Under the pieces are notes generated by a model. The model did no database searches, was not told where the DNA came from, and was given only the letters and a program-made list of their open reading frames with translations. Positions 1-9,000 of a stretch of DNA of 64,000 nt are shown in pieces; positions within the stretch are counted from its first letter, which is position 1; every line of letters starts with the position of its first letter. Source of the stretch: Agarivorans aestuarii (GTDB lineage Bacteria > Pseudomonadota > Gammaproteobacteria > Enterobacterales > Celerinatantimonadaceae); assembly GCF_019670125.1 (NCBI RefSeq), contig NZ_AP023033.1, positions 310,001 to 374,000 of the forward strand, read 5' to 3'. A program made the position numbers and the translations under genes.

Positions 1-1
1 G

Positions 2-985
2 AATGCTAAGGGGAGTGAGGCCACCGTATTAGCATGGGGAGCCACCCTAGCTAGTTTAAAAATAAAACTTAGTAGCGGTGAGTTACGTGAAGTGGTTCTG
101 GGTTGTGACAGCTTTGAAGATTACCTAAAACAAGACGCTTACTTAGGCGCTACAGTGGGGCGCTATGCTAACCGCATCAAGCAAGCGCGCTTTGAGTACC
201 AAGGGCAAGTTTATGCCTTAAGTGCCAATCAAGATGAGCACCAATTACATGGCGCCAATGATTTTAGCCACCGCGATTGGCTAGGCGAGCAGCTGGCAGA
301 CAACAAAGTTCGTTTTACTATTAGCTCAGCCGATGGAGAGTGTGGATTTCCTGGTAATATGCAAGTGCAGCTTGATTACACCTTAGATGAAGATAATCAG
401 TTAGTACTGGATTACTCAGCTACTGTAGATAAAGCCTGTCCGGTAAATCTCACCGACCATAGTTATTTTAATTTGAATGCCGCTAGCTCAACGGTATTAC
501 AGCACCACTTATACATTGCAGCAGATCATTACTTACCAGTAGCAGCAGATGGTATTCCGATTGATGGCTTAAAACCTGTAGAAGGAACTGGTTTTGATTT
601 TAGGCAAGCCAAGCGGATTGCTAAAGATCTTAAGAAAGATCCCGATCAGCAGCTAGTGGGCGGATACGATCATAGTTACTTGCTGCAAGAGCAGGTAGTG
701 AGTGATGGCAAGCCAGTAGCCCGTATTATTGCCGATGACGCGTCGTTAGCAATGGAAGTGTATACCAATAAACCTGCGATCCAGCTTTATACTGGTAACT
801 TCCTAACCGGTAATCCGGGGCACAATGGCGAAGTGTATCAAGCTCATAGTGGCGTTGCTTTAGAAACCCAATTCTTGCCAGACTCTCCCAACCGCCCAGA
901 TTGGCCACACCAAAGCTGTTGGTTAAAGCCAGGCGAACGTTATCAATATCAAACCTGTTATCGCCTGTATCAACCCACGGCATAA
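2..985 (+). CDS. galM: Aldose 1-epimerase (mutarotase), 5' end cut by window edge
   Basis: GalM interconverts the alpha and beta anomers of galactose/glucose, feeding the Leloir pathway. The frame is open from base 2, and the residues before the GTG at 92 (N-A-K-G-S-E-A-T-V-L-A-W-G-A-T-L) match the usual GalM N-terminus. The gene therefore starts outside the window and the GTG is internal. Family landmarks are visible: G-A-T-V-G-R-Y-A-N-R-I, the H-Q-L-H-G-A histidine, the catalytic-type histidine in L-T-D-H-S-Y-F-N-L, the aspartate of G-Y-D-H-S-Y, and the C-terminal glutamate in A-L-E-T-Q-F-L-P-D-S-P-N that acts as base in the family. Only about 20-25 residues are probably missing. The upstream neighbour is unknown; the next gene is unrelated. 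Confidence 0.95.
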   Translation, partial: NAKGSEATVLAWGATLASLKIKLSSGELREVVLGCDSFEDYLKQDAYLGATVGRYANRIKQARFEYQGQVYALSANQDEHQLHGANDFSHRDWLGEQLADNKVRFTISSADGECGFPGNMQVQLDYTLDEDNQLVLDYSATVDKACPVNLTDHSYFNLNAASSTVLQHHLYIAADHYLPVAADGIPIDGLKPVEGTGFDFRQAKRIAKDLKKDPDQQLVGGYDHSYLLQEQVVSDGKPVARIIADDASLAMEVYTNKPAIQLYTGNFLTGNPGHNGEVYQAHSGVALETQFLPDSPNRPDWPHQSCWLKPGERYQYQTCYRLYQPTA

Positions 986-1082
986 ATTTTCCAATATTGA
1001 AGTTTTTGTAGGCAGCGTACCGATTTTCACATACATCGTGTATGCTGCTTGCACCATACTCCAAATCTAGGGATGTTTATTT

Positions 1083-1628
1083 ATGAAGAAATGGTTGGCA
1101 CTGTGCGTTGGTGTGCTTGTATTAAGTTTTCAAGCCGTCGCAGACGATTATCAAGCTACGATTCAGCAGTTCAAGAAATCTGATCGAACTACCCCATTTT
1201 TTAACAATGCTTATGGCTATGCGGTGTTTCCTACCATTGGTAAGGGTGGCATTGGCATTGGTGGCGCTTATGGTGAGGGTAAAGTCTACCGAGGCGGAGC
1301 AACAACAGGCAGTGTGAATATGGGCCAAGTTACCCTTGGTTTCCAGCTTGGTGGCCAAGCGTTTAGCCAAATCATTTTCCTTCAAGATAAACGCGCTTAT
1401 GATGAGTTTACTGGCGGTAGTTTCGAGTTTGGCGCTCAAGCTAGCGCAGTGGCACTAACCGTTGGTGCATCTGCTCAAGCTGGTACATCTGGCGCCGGAG
1501 CAGCAGCAGGCGAAACCCAATCTAAAGCCCACTATGTAAGCGGCTATGCGGTATTCACCTTAGCTAAAGGTGGTTTAATGTATGAAGCCAGTATTGGCGG
1601 ACAGAAGTTTAACTTTACTGCCGAATAA
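1083..1628 (+). CDS. SYLF/Ysc84-like lipid-binding domain protein, secreted
   Basis: 181 aa with a signal peptide (Lys-rich start, hydrophobic core, A-V-A cleavage near residue 20). The mature part is one SYLF (DUF500/Ysc84) domain: Y-G-Y-A-V-F-P-T-I-G-K-G-G near residues 45-57, a Gly-rich stretch, and the late Y-A-V-F-T-L-A-K-G-G-L-M-Y repeat of the same motif. In eukaryotes SYLF domains bind phosphoinositides; the role of the bacterial periplasmic forms is not established. The start is supported by the signal peptide and the position right after an A-rich leader. It is probably monocistronic, closed by the hairpin at 1651. A periplasmic or envelope location is inferred. Confidence 0.85.
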   Translation: MKKWLALCVGVLVLSFQAVADDYQATIQQFKKSDRTTPFFNNAYGYAVFPTIGKGGIGIGGAYGEGKVYRGGATTGSVNMGQVTLGFQLGGQAFSQIIFLQDKRAYDEFTGGSFEFGAQASAVALTVGASAQAGTSGAGAAAGETQSKAHYVSGYAVFTLAKGGLMYEASIGGQKFNFTAE

Positions 1629-1650
1629 ACATATAGCTATAGTTATCCAA

Positions 1651-1676
1651 AAACGGACCTACTAGGTCCGTTTTTT
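1651..1676. terminator. Bidirectional rho-independent terminator
   Basis: A perfect 10-bp stem (AAACGGACCT / AGGTCCGTTT) with a 3-nt loop runs into a T tract. The A run on the left arm gives a T tract on the other strand, so it can serve both the SYLF gene and the convergent codA operon. Confidence 0.85.
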
Positions 1677-1723
1677 GTAAGCTATTAAGCACCTTCTAGC
1701 CGATTACTTGTCGTTTACTCAGC

Positions 1724-2980
1724 CTAAAAGGAACAGCGTTTAATTAGCTTAGCTGGTTGACGCTGAATCAGTATTTCGCCATTTCGTACCGATAACAATA
1801 CTTCGCCTTGGCGTTGAATCACCGATAAATCGTCTTCTCCTTCTAGCAAAATAAAGTTTGCAGGTTTGCCTACCTCAATACCGTATTCAGCTTCTACTTG
1901 TAAGGTTTTAGCGCCATTGTCGGTAATAAGATCTAAGGCTTTAGATAGCTCTTTATAGCCCATCATGTGGCAGATGTGTAAGCCAGCGTCTAATACTCGT
2001 AGCAGTTTACCGTTGCCTAAGGTATACCAAGGGTCTTGAATAGAATCTTGGGCAAAGCAGACATTCATGCCGGCTTCGCATAGCTCTTTCACTCGAGTTA
2101 CGCCGCGTCGTTTAGGGTAAGTATCAAAGCGGCCTTGTAAGTGAATGCTCTCGGTAGGGCAAGAGACAAAGTTTATTTTAGATTTTTTGAGTAGCCTAAA
2201 TAATTTAGAACAATAGGCGTTGTTGTAAGAATGCATCGCGGTAGTGTGGCTGGCAGTAACGCGCTCGCCCATATCAAGCTCTAAGGCTGCGGCGGCTAGC
2301 ACCTCCAAAAAACGCGATGCTTCGTCGTCTATTTCGTCGCAGTGCACATCTACCAATAGATCATGTTGTTTAGCGAGCTCCACCACCCAGCGCATCGACT
2401 CTACTCCATATTCGCGGGTAAATTCGAAATGGGGAATTCCGCCTATTACATCTGCTCCCTCTTCAATGGCTTGCTCCATTAAGGTTTTGCCATTGGGAAA
2501 AGACCAGATCCCTTCTTGGGGAAAGGCAACAATTTGTAAATTAATTGCAGAAGACAGCTTAGGTTTTAGCTTGGCAATGGTTTTAAGCGCGGTGAGTTGT
2601 GGATCGGTCACATCCACATGGGTACGAATGTACTGCACCCCATTTTCAACCAACAGTTGCACGGTTTTTAACACGCGTTGCTCGATGTCTTCGGGGGTGA
2701 GCAGCGGTTTACGTTCGCTCCAGCGCTCAATCCCTTCAAATAAGGTTCCGCTCATGTTCCAAGAGGGCTGTCCGGCAGTGAGCACTGCGTCTAAGTGAAT
2801 ATGCGGCTCAACAAAAGGAGCAGACAATAAATTACCGGCGGCATCTATCGCTTCTTCATATTCTGACAAGTTAGCTGATAAAGCTGCTGTTTGCGGAGTG
2901 ATGTGAGTAATTAGCCCTTGGGCAACAGATAGACTAAACAGCTCTGTTTGCCCTCTTAAACGTGCGTTAATAATTTTCAT
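1724..2980 (-). CDS. codA: Cytosine deaminase
   Basis: 418 aa amidohydrolase of the E. coli CodA type, which deaminates cytosine to uracil and ammonia. Metal-site residues fall almost exactly where they do in E. coli CodA: H60-x-H62 (P-H-I-H-L-D), H213 and E216 in D-V-H-C-D-E, H245 in A-S-H-T-T-A-M-H, and D312 in F-A-Q-D-S-I-Q-D-P-W. It is the last gene of a codB-regulator-codA operon; its ATG overlaps the TGA of the regulator gene (ATGA), which suggests translational coupling. With the permease it makes a cytosine salvage and nitrogen-scavenging unit. Isoguanine or other pyrimidine analogues are possible side substrates in the family. Confidence 0.95.
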   Translation of the reverse strand: MKIINARLRGQTELFSLSVAQGLITHITPQTAALSANLSEYEEAIDAAGNLLSAPFVEPHIHLDAVLTAGQPSWNMSGTLFEGIERWSERKPLLTPEDIEQRVLKTVQLLVENGVQYIRTHVDVTDPQLTALKTIAKLKPKLSSAINLQIVAFPQEGIWSFPNGKTLMEQAIEEGADVIGGIPHFEFTREYGVESMRWVVELAKQHDLLVDVHCDEIDDEASRFLEVLAAAALELDMGERVTASHTTAMHSYNNAYCSKLFRLLKKSKINFVSCPTESIHLQGRFDTYPKRRGVTRVKELCEAGMNVCFAQDSIQDPWYTLGNGKLLRVLDAGLHICHMMGYKELSKALDLITDNGAKTLQVEAEYGIEVGKPANFILLEGEDDLSVIQRQGEVLLSVRNGEILIQRQPAKLIKRCSF

Positions 2981-4173
2981 GATAATCCTTGAACAGAATG
3001 TTGTTGCCGCTGGATTGTTATTGGCTCCATCAGCAGGGCATTTTGTAATTCTAGACGTTGCTGCGCTTGTTCTAGGTCACAACCAGTGAGTGTTTGTACC
3101 TTGGCGAGACGATTACTGAGCGTATTTCGGTGAATATTTAGCTCTTTGGCGGTTTGTCTTAAGCTGGCTAAATTGTCAAAGTAGCAGCGCAGAGTATGCT
3201 TAAGGGTGATTAAGCTTGGTTCTTGGCAATGGAATAAGGGCCCAAGTTTGTCGCAGCAAAAGTTCAGTAAAATTTGCGGATCCTCAATGGCGGCAAATAC
3301 TCGGCTCACCCCTAAATCTAAGTAGTGCACAATGGCGGAATGATGGCTTTGTAATTGGCTAAACTCTGCAGCTTGTCTAGCCTGCAAAGCGGCATTGGCC
3401 AACTGGTTTAACCCTTGTGGGCTAACACTCACACCCAAATTGTATTTAAGCTTTAGTTGCATTAAATACTGATTAAGTTGCTGCCAAAGGCTACGCTGTT
3501 GCTCTAAAGAGTCTTGGGCTTGAATGGGCAACAATAAATACCAGCCGTGATGATCTTCAATTAGCGGGTAGGGGCTTCGCATGCGATTTAGCCACTGGCG
3601 AAGTTGAAATACCCAAACATTTAAGTCACTTGCATCGCTAACTTGTGGTTGTAGCTGGGCAATACTAATGGCCGCATCAAAGTTTAAGCCTAATTCTTTG
3701 GCGCGGTGTCGAGACAACAACGACAGTTGGTTGGGGCTATTAATCACATGGCTAATAAAATGCTGTAGCGAGTGGCTAGATAGGTTGTCTTGAATTAAGG
3801 CCTTACAAATTAGCTCGGTAACTTTAACCATAGGCAAGCTGTAAGGCTGCTCTAGTACAGCAAATTGATGTTGGTTGGCGTAGCTAATCACGCACTCGGG
3901 AATGGTGTCGATAAACTCTGAGTGGGTCAGAATAACCATGCCTGCCGCCGACTTTTCTAAAGCTTCATCTATAAGTTGATAATACTCTTGTTCACTTCGT
4001 TGCAAATTAATGCCGGTAACAAAGACAAGTTCACCACCGGTTAACCAAGGTGCTAGCTCTTTGTTCTCGGCTAAGTATGGCCAGCGAATAGCTTGTTGAG
4101 AAGCTTCCCCGGTAAGCAAGTTAATGCTCTCTAAACCGGGGATTAGGGGAATATCTTTAGCGCGAATAGCCAA
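2977..4173 (-). CDS. PucR-family transcriptional regulator
   Basis: 398 aa. The N-terminal ~120 residues resemble the PucR sensor domain (P-L-I-P-G-L-E, then A-P-W-L-T-G-G-E-L-V-F-V-T-G-I-N-L). The C-terminus carries the PucR-type helix-turn-helix (L-R-Q-T-A-K-E-L-N-I-H-R-N-T-L-S-N-R-L). The family commonly controls purine, pyrimidine or amino-acid catabolism. It sits between codB (11-nt gap) and codA (4-nt overlap), so the obvious target is this operon. E. coli cod has no such embedded regulator. A local operator candidate is the direct repeat at 5460-5488. Whether it activates or represses cannot be told from sequence. Confidence 0.85.
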   Translation of the reverse strand: MAIRAKDIPLIPGLESINLLTGEASQQAIRWPYLAENKELAPWLTGGELVFVTGINLQRSEQEYYQLIDEALEKSAAGMVILTHSEFIDTIPECVISYANQHQFAVLEQPYSLPMVKVTELICKALIQDNLSSHSLQHFISHVINSPNQLSLLSRHRAKELGLNFDAAISIAQLQPQVSDASDLNVWVFQLRQWLNRMRSPYPLIEDHHGWYLLLPIQAQDSLEQQRSLWQQLNQYLMQLKLKYNLGVSVSPQGLNQLANAALQARQAAEFSQLQSHHSAIVHYLDLGVSRVFAAIEDPQILLNFCCDKLGPLFHCQEPSLITLKHTLRCYFDNLASLRQTAKELNIHRNTLSNRLAKVQTLTGCDLEQAQQRLELQNALLMEPITIQRQQHSVQGLS

Positions 4174-4184
4174 GCACTACCTCC

Positions 4185-5444
4185 TTAACTGGCCGTTTGT
4201 TTGGCTAAGGGCTGAGCCGAGCTAATGTGCAGCAATACACCATAGAAACTGGCCGACACAACAATCCCAACTAACGGCGCTATCCAAGGGGAATAGTAAG
4301 CTGCAGCCGAACCAACCGCGTATGCGGCTAAACCACATTTATCGAAACTAGGCAGCTCAATTTGCTCTAATGCTGGTGGGTTCCCACGATGTTTAAACCA
4401 AAAATCAGCCATGATGATGGCGCCAATGGGTGGAATAAAGGTACCCAAAAGGATTAAAAATGGGATAAGCAGGTTATACATGCCAAATACTGCTAGCAGG
4501 GTGCCGATGGCGGCACCTACTAGAGTAATTAGACGGCGCTTGTCGGTTCTCATCAAGTTACAGCCGGCGGCGGCAAAGTTATAAATAGTGTTGTCTTGGG
4601 TTGTCCAGATGTTGGCAAATAACATCAGAATGGCAACCAGAATAAAGCCTTGGCTTACCAGTACGTCTACGATGTCGGCTTGTTGGTAAACCATCGCGCC
4701 GAAAGCACCGACAAATACCATTAAGCCATTGCCAATAAAGAAAGCTAACAAAGTAGTGATAACCGCTATGCGGCCAGACTTAGCAAAACGACTCCAATTG
4801 GTTGCTTGGGTTCCGCCGCTCACAAAGGTACCAAATACCAAAGTAATTGCCGCAGAGAATGCCATGGTATCGCTTGGTGCAATGCTGCTCAGCTGGGTGA
4901 AGCCGCCAATATCAATACTGCCTTGGTAAATCGACAGGCCGATAAATGCCAACATGGCGGGAACAGATATTTTAGAAAGAATTTCTAAGGCTTTGTAGCC
5001 AATAAACGCGGTAATACAAAAGCCAAAACCAAATAGCACCATTAAAGGTGTTGCGTAGCTTTCGGGTAAGTTGAGCAGCTTAAGCAGAATAATTGCTATA
5101 GTGGCGGTACCCCAGGCGTACCAGCCTATCTGGGTAAAACCTAAGATAATGTCAGACAGCTTGCTACCATGCTCTCCAAAACAGTATCGCCCTAGCAACA
5201 CCGAGTTTAAGCCGGTTTTGTATGCTACATAAGCCAGCCCAGCGGCATAGCTACCTAATAGCAAATTACCTATTAGTATAATCCACAGCAACTCGGTGAA
5301 ACTAAAAGAGGTGCCGAGTGTGCCACCTGCCCACATGGTGGAAGTGAAGAAAGTAAACCCTAAAAGTACAAAAGCGGTAGACCAAAAACCTTTACGGGCG
5401 TCTTGTGGAACCGCCGAGAGTGGAAAATCGTTAGTTTGGCTCAT
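4185..5444 (-). CDS. codB: Cytosine permease (NCS1 family)
   Basis: 419 aa from the chosen start, a polytopic inner-membrane NCS1 symporter. The start region (M-S-Q-T-N-D-F, then V-P-Q-D-A-R-K-G-F and M-W-A-G-G-T-L-G-T) lines up with E. coli CodB, which begins M-S-Q-D-N-N-F. An ATG 30 bases further upstream also exists. I prefer the ATG at 5444 because of this match and a GGAG eight bases upstream. About 12 hydrophobic segments are visible. It is the first gene of the operon and brings cytosine in for CodA. The 5' region holds a sigma-54-like promoter and a direct repeat. Confidence 0.93.
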   Translation of the reverse strand: MSQTNDFPLSAVPQDARKGFWSTAFVLLGFTFFTSTMWAGGTLGTSFSFTELLWIILIGNLLLGSYAAGLAYVAYKTGLNSVLLGRYCFGEHGSKLSDIILGFTQIGWYAWGTATIAIILLKLLNLPESYATPLMVLFGFGFCITAFIGYKALEILSKISVPAMLAFIGLSIYQGSIDIGGFTQLSSIAPSDTMAFSAAITLVFGTFVSGGTQATNWSRFAKSGRIAVITTLLAFFIGNGLMVFVGAFGAMVYQQADIVDVLVSQGFILVAILMLFANIWTTQDNTIYNFAAAGCNLMRTDKRRLITLVGAAIGTLLAVFGMYNLLIPFLILLGTFIPPIGAIIMADFWFKHRGNPPALEQIELPSFDKCGLAAYAVGSAAAYYSPWIAPLVGIVVSASFYGVLLHISSAQPLAKQTAS

Positions 5445-5459
5445 TGTTTTAACTCCATC

Positions 5460-5488
5460 TATTGGTGACAACAATCGCTATATTGGTG
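5460..5488. promoter_or_regulatory. Direct repeat TATTGGTG, 21 bp apart, upstream of codB
   Basis: TATTGGTG occurs at 5460-5467 and again at 5481-5488, two helical turns apart, 16-44 bases in front of the codB start. The layout suits a dimeric or tandem operator, and the PucR-type regulator of the same operon is the natural candidate. No experimental support. Confidence 0.35.
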
Positions 5489-5519
5489 GTCACGCTAGTT
5501 ATTCCATCGTGTTAAGCGT

Positions 5520-5535
5520 TCCAAAAGCTGTGCCA
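5520..5535 (-). promoter_or_regulatory. Sigma-54-like promoter of the codB operon
   Basis: On the minus strand the 16-mer reads TGGCACAGCTTTTGGA. The -24 element is perfect (TGGCACR) and the spacing to the -12 element is correct, but the -12 reads TTGGA instead of TTGCW, so the usually invariant C is missing. Predicted start is near 5510, giving a leader of about 65 nt before codB. Nitrogen control of cytosine use would make sense. A TGTGCAAATGGGTG stretch 45 bp upstream is only a poor NtrC-site match. Confidence 0.4.
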
Positions 5536-6073
5536 AATATGCTCTTCTTTTGGCTTGAGTTTTGTTGTGCAAATGGGTGATTTTTGTTCTGCACGAAATG
5601 TACCGTTTGCACATAAAGTTGCTGCGAGTAGGGCTGGAGAAATTTGTTTCAAAAAAGGCTGCAATTAAACGCACTACTATGGCGCGTATCTGATGGTTTT
5701 TGGGGCGTAACAGACCCTAGTTTAGTGCTGTTTCTGTTAGCACTTGCTCAATGAGCGGTTAGCCCCTTTTTAAGCACTAATTCTGATTACTGGTGCTTTT
5801 CTTTTTTAAGCCAGTGCTTGCAAACTACCTCTCAAAATCCTTAAAGGTCTGAAATCACACTTTTTATGGTTTTATTATCTAAGTTGGTTTTATTTTTTAG
5901 AATAATATAGTGACAAAGGCTGGCAAATTAGAAACTGCTTGGTTGATATTTGAGCGCTTAAACCTGAGCTAGGCATATCTCACAGTTTTGGTTGATTTAG
6001 GTGTATAGGCTGAAAAATGAAAGTTTCAAAGCATTAAACACTATAAAAATAAAACTAATGAGGTTATCTCGGA
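5536..6073. other. Intergenic region between divergent codB and pullulanase gene
   Basis: No coding sequence is convincing here. It is AT-rich, with small inverted repeats such as AGTGCT/AGCACT (5724-5744) and AAGCAC/GTGCTT around 5772-5798. It must contain the pullulanase promoter. A GAGGT at 6059-6063, about 10 bases before the ATG, is the likely ribosome site. I see no good CRP or MalT box. Confidence 0.5.
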
Positions 6074-9000
6074 ATGGAATTATCCAAAGTTGCAAAGTTA
6101 ACTTTGCCAGTGCTGGCTGCGGTTTCGTTGGCTGCCTGTAATAGCAGCAGTAATAATGACAACGGTGATCAAAACGGTCTTGTAGACCTAAAAGACGGTC
6201 AAATTGCCGTTTATTACCGTTTAGACGATGCTAAAGCAAGCAATCAGTCTTTAGAGGAATACTACCAAGGTTGGACTATTCACGGCTGGAACGATGCCAG
6301 TTGTAATGGTTGGAGTGATGGCAGTGACGGTGACGCTACAGGTGGTTGGGATGCTGGCATGGCATACACCGGCATTAACGAGACTTACGGCGCTTACTGG
6401 GTGATTGACGCTTATCATGCCGGTGAGTGTATCAATATGATCCCGCGTAATTTAGAACAGGGTGGCCAAACTGGTGACCTACGCTTCTACTACACTGACT
6501 ACAAACATGGCTTGATAAAGGCGGGCGATGACAACGTGTATGTAGATACCGATTACACCGAGGTAAACCAACCTCCAGTTGGCATTGTTGGCGCAAGTGC
6601 GCATTGGGTGCGTGATAATCTCATTCTATGGGATGCAAATGGTAGCCAGTTTAAACTGTACCATTCTGCCAATGCCGGCATTTCGGTAAATGTCGAAGAT
6701 AAAACAATAGAGGGTGGCGAAGCCCTAGAATTAAACATTACCGAGATGCCAGCAGAGGTTAAAGCTCAATTCCCTCATTTGGCGCATTTACAAGCTTACG
6801 AATTAAATGCAGAACAAGCTGCCGAGGTGATAAAAGGTCAGCTAGTGGCTGCGGCGTATAATCAAGATGAAGAGGTGGTTGCTGCTACCTTGTTGCAAAT
6901 TCCTGGGGCGCTAGATGACCTGTATTGGGAAAATGCTAAAGATGAGCCGCTGGGTGCAGTGATTCAAGACGGCTTAACAACTTTCCGTCTTTGGGCGCCA
7001 ACGGCTAAAGATGTAAATCTGGCCTTGTACGATGAAGACTTAAGCGCACACGCCGATCAAGGCTTTGTGGCTATGGAGTTTGATCCTGCAACGGGTATTT
7101 GGTCTAGCGATGCGATGCCTAATATGGTGGATGTTTTTTACCGCTACCAAGTTGAGGTATACCATCCAAATAGCCAGCGTATTGAAACGCTAATGGTGAC
7201 CGACCCTTACTCACTAAGTTTATCGGCTAATAGCACCCATTCGCAGGTCGTTGATTTACAAAATGACAGTGAATTGTTCCCAAGTGGTTGGGACAGCATT
7301 GTTCCGCCAACCATTGACTCTCCTACCGATTACGTATTGTACGAAACGCAGGTACGAGATTTTAGTTTTGCCGATGAAGATGGTAACCCAGAATATACCG
7401 GTAAGTACTTAGCCTTTACCGATGAAGAACGCGCCAGTTACAAGCATTTAATGCAGTTACGTGACCGCGGCTTAAACAATGTGCACCTGTTACCAGTGTT
7501 TGATATTGCTACGGTTGATGAAGTCAATCGTGTAGACATTGATGGCACCATTGGTGAACTGTGTGAGCTAAATGCCAATGCTGGTGTGTGTGAAGACGGC
7601 ACCGATAAGTCGGCGGTGATTGAAGATGTGCTGCAAGCTTATGTTGATGAAAATCCTGCCACTGAAAAAGTACAGGCTTTAGTGAATGATTTACGCCAGT
7701 ACGATAGCTTTAACTGGGGTTACGACCCGTTCCACTTTAATGTGCCAGAAGGCAGCTATGCTACTGATGCACATGGTAAACAGCGTATTCTAGAGTTCCG
7801 CCAAATGGTGAAGCATTTACATCAGCAAGATATGCGAGTGATTATGGATGTGGTGTATAACCATACCCATGGTTCTGGCCCTAGCAACGATAAGTCGGTA
7901 TTGGATAAAATTGTACCGGGATACTACCAACGCTTAGCTATTGATACCGGTGTAGTGGAAAACTCAACCTGTTGTGACAACACCGCTACCGAACACAAAA
8001 TGATGGGTAAACTGATGGTTGACTCGTTAATTGTGTGGGCGCGTGATTACCAAATTGATGGCTTTCGTTTTGACTTAATGGGTCACCAACCAAAAGACTT
8101 AATGATCGAAGCGCTAGAAGAAGTGCAAAAAGTATCGCCAGATAATTACTTTTACGGCGAAGGCTGGACCTTTGGTGAAGTGCAAGATGACGCTCGTTTT
8201 GTTCAAGCAAACCAGCTAAACATGGCGGGCACTGGGATAGGTACCTTCTCTGACCGTTTACGTGATGGTATTCGTGGTGGTAGCCCATTTGATGATGGTG
8301 ATCAGCTACGTAAGCAGCAAGGTTTTGCCAATGCGGTTTTAGCCAATGAACTCAATGCCGATACGCCTGACAGCACTTACAACGAAACTTGGATGTACAA
8401 CGCCGACCTTATTCGTGTAGGTATGGCGGGTAACTTGGCCGATTTCCAATTTGTTGACCGTAATGGCGATCGCATTAAAGGTAGTGAATTGCTTTATGGT
8501 GGTGATGAACAACCAGCAGGCTACACCGAAAGTGCCCAAGAGAATATTTCTTACGTATCTAAGCACGATAACCAAACTCTGTGGGACATTAATCAGTACA
8601 AATTGGCTGAAGAGTTAACGCCAGAGCAACGTGCACGTATGCAAACCGTTGCCTTGTCTACGGTGATGACAGGTCAAGGTATACCGTTTATCCACATGGG
8701 CTCTGAGTTGTTACGTTCTAAGTCAATGGAGCGTGATAGCTACGACTCGGGTGATTGGTACAACCGTGTTGATTTCACCGCCCAAGATAACAACTGGAAC
8801 AAGGGTTTGCCGATGAAACACATCGATGGTGCAAACTATGATGTGATTAAGAAAATCATTGCTAACCCTGAAACTCAAGCCGAGCCGCAACATATTGAAG
8901 ATGCCAAATTACGCTTCTTTGATTTGATGGAAATGCGCACCAGCTCTGCATTGTTCCGCATGAATGCTAAGCAAGACATTATGGCGCGTATCGACTTCCA

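Noticed and set aside
5568-5582. TGTGCAAATGGGTGA as an NtrC enhancer site
   Set aside because: Only part of the NtrC consensus matches; too weak to list as a site.
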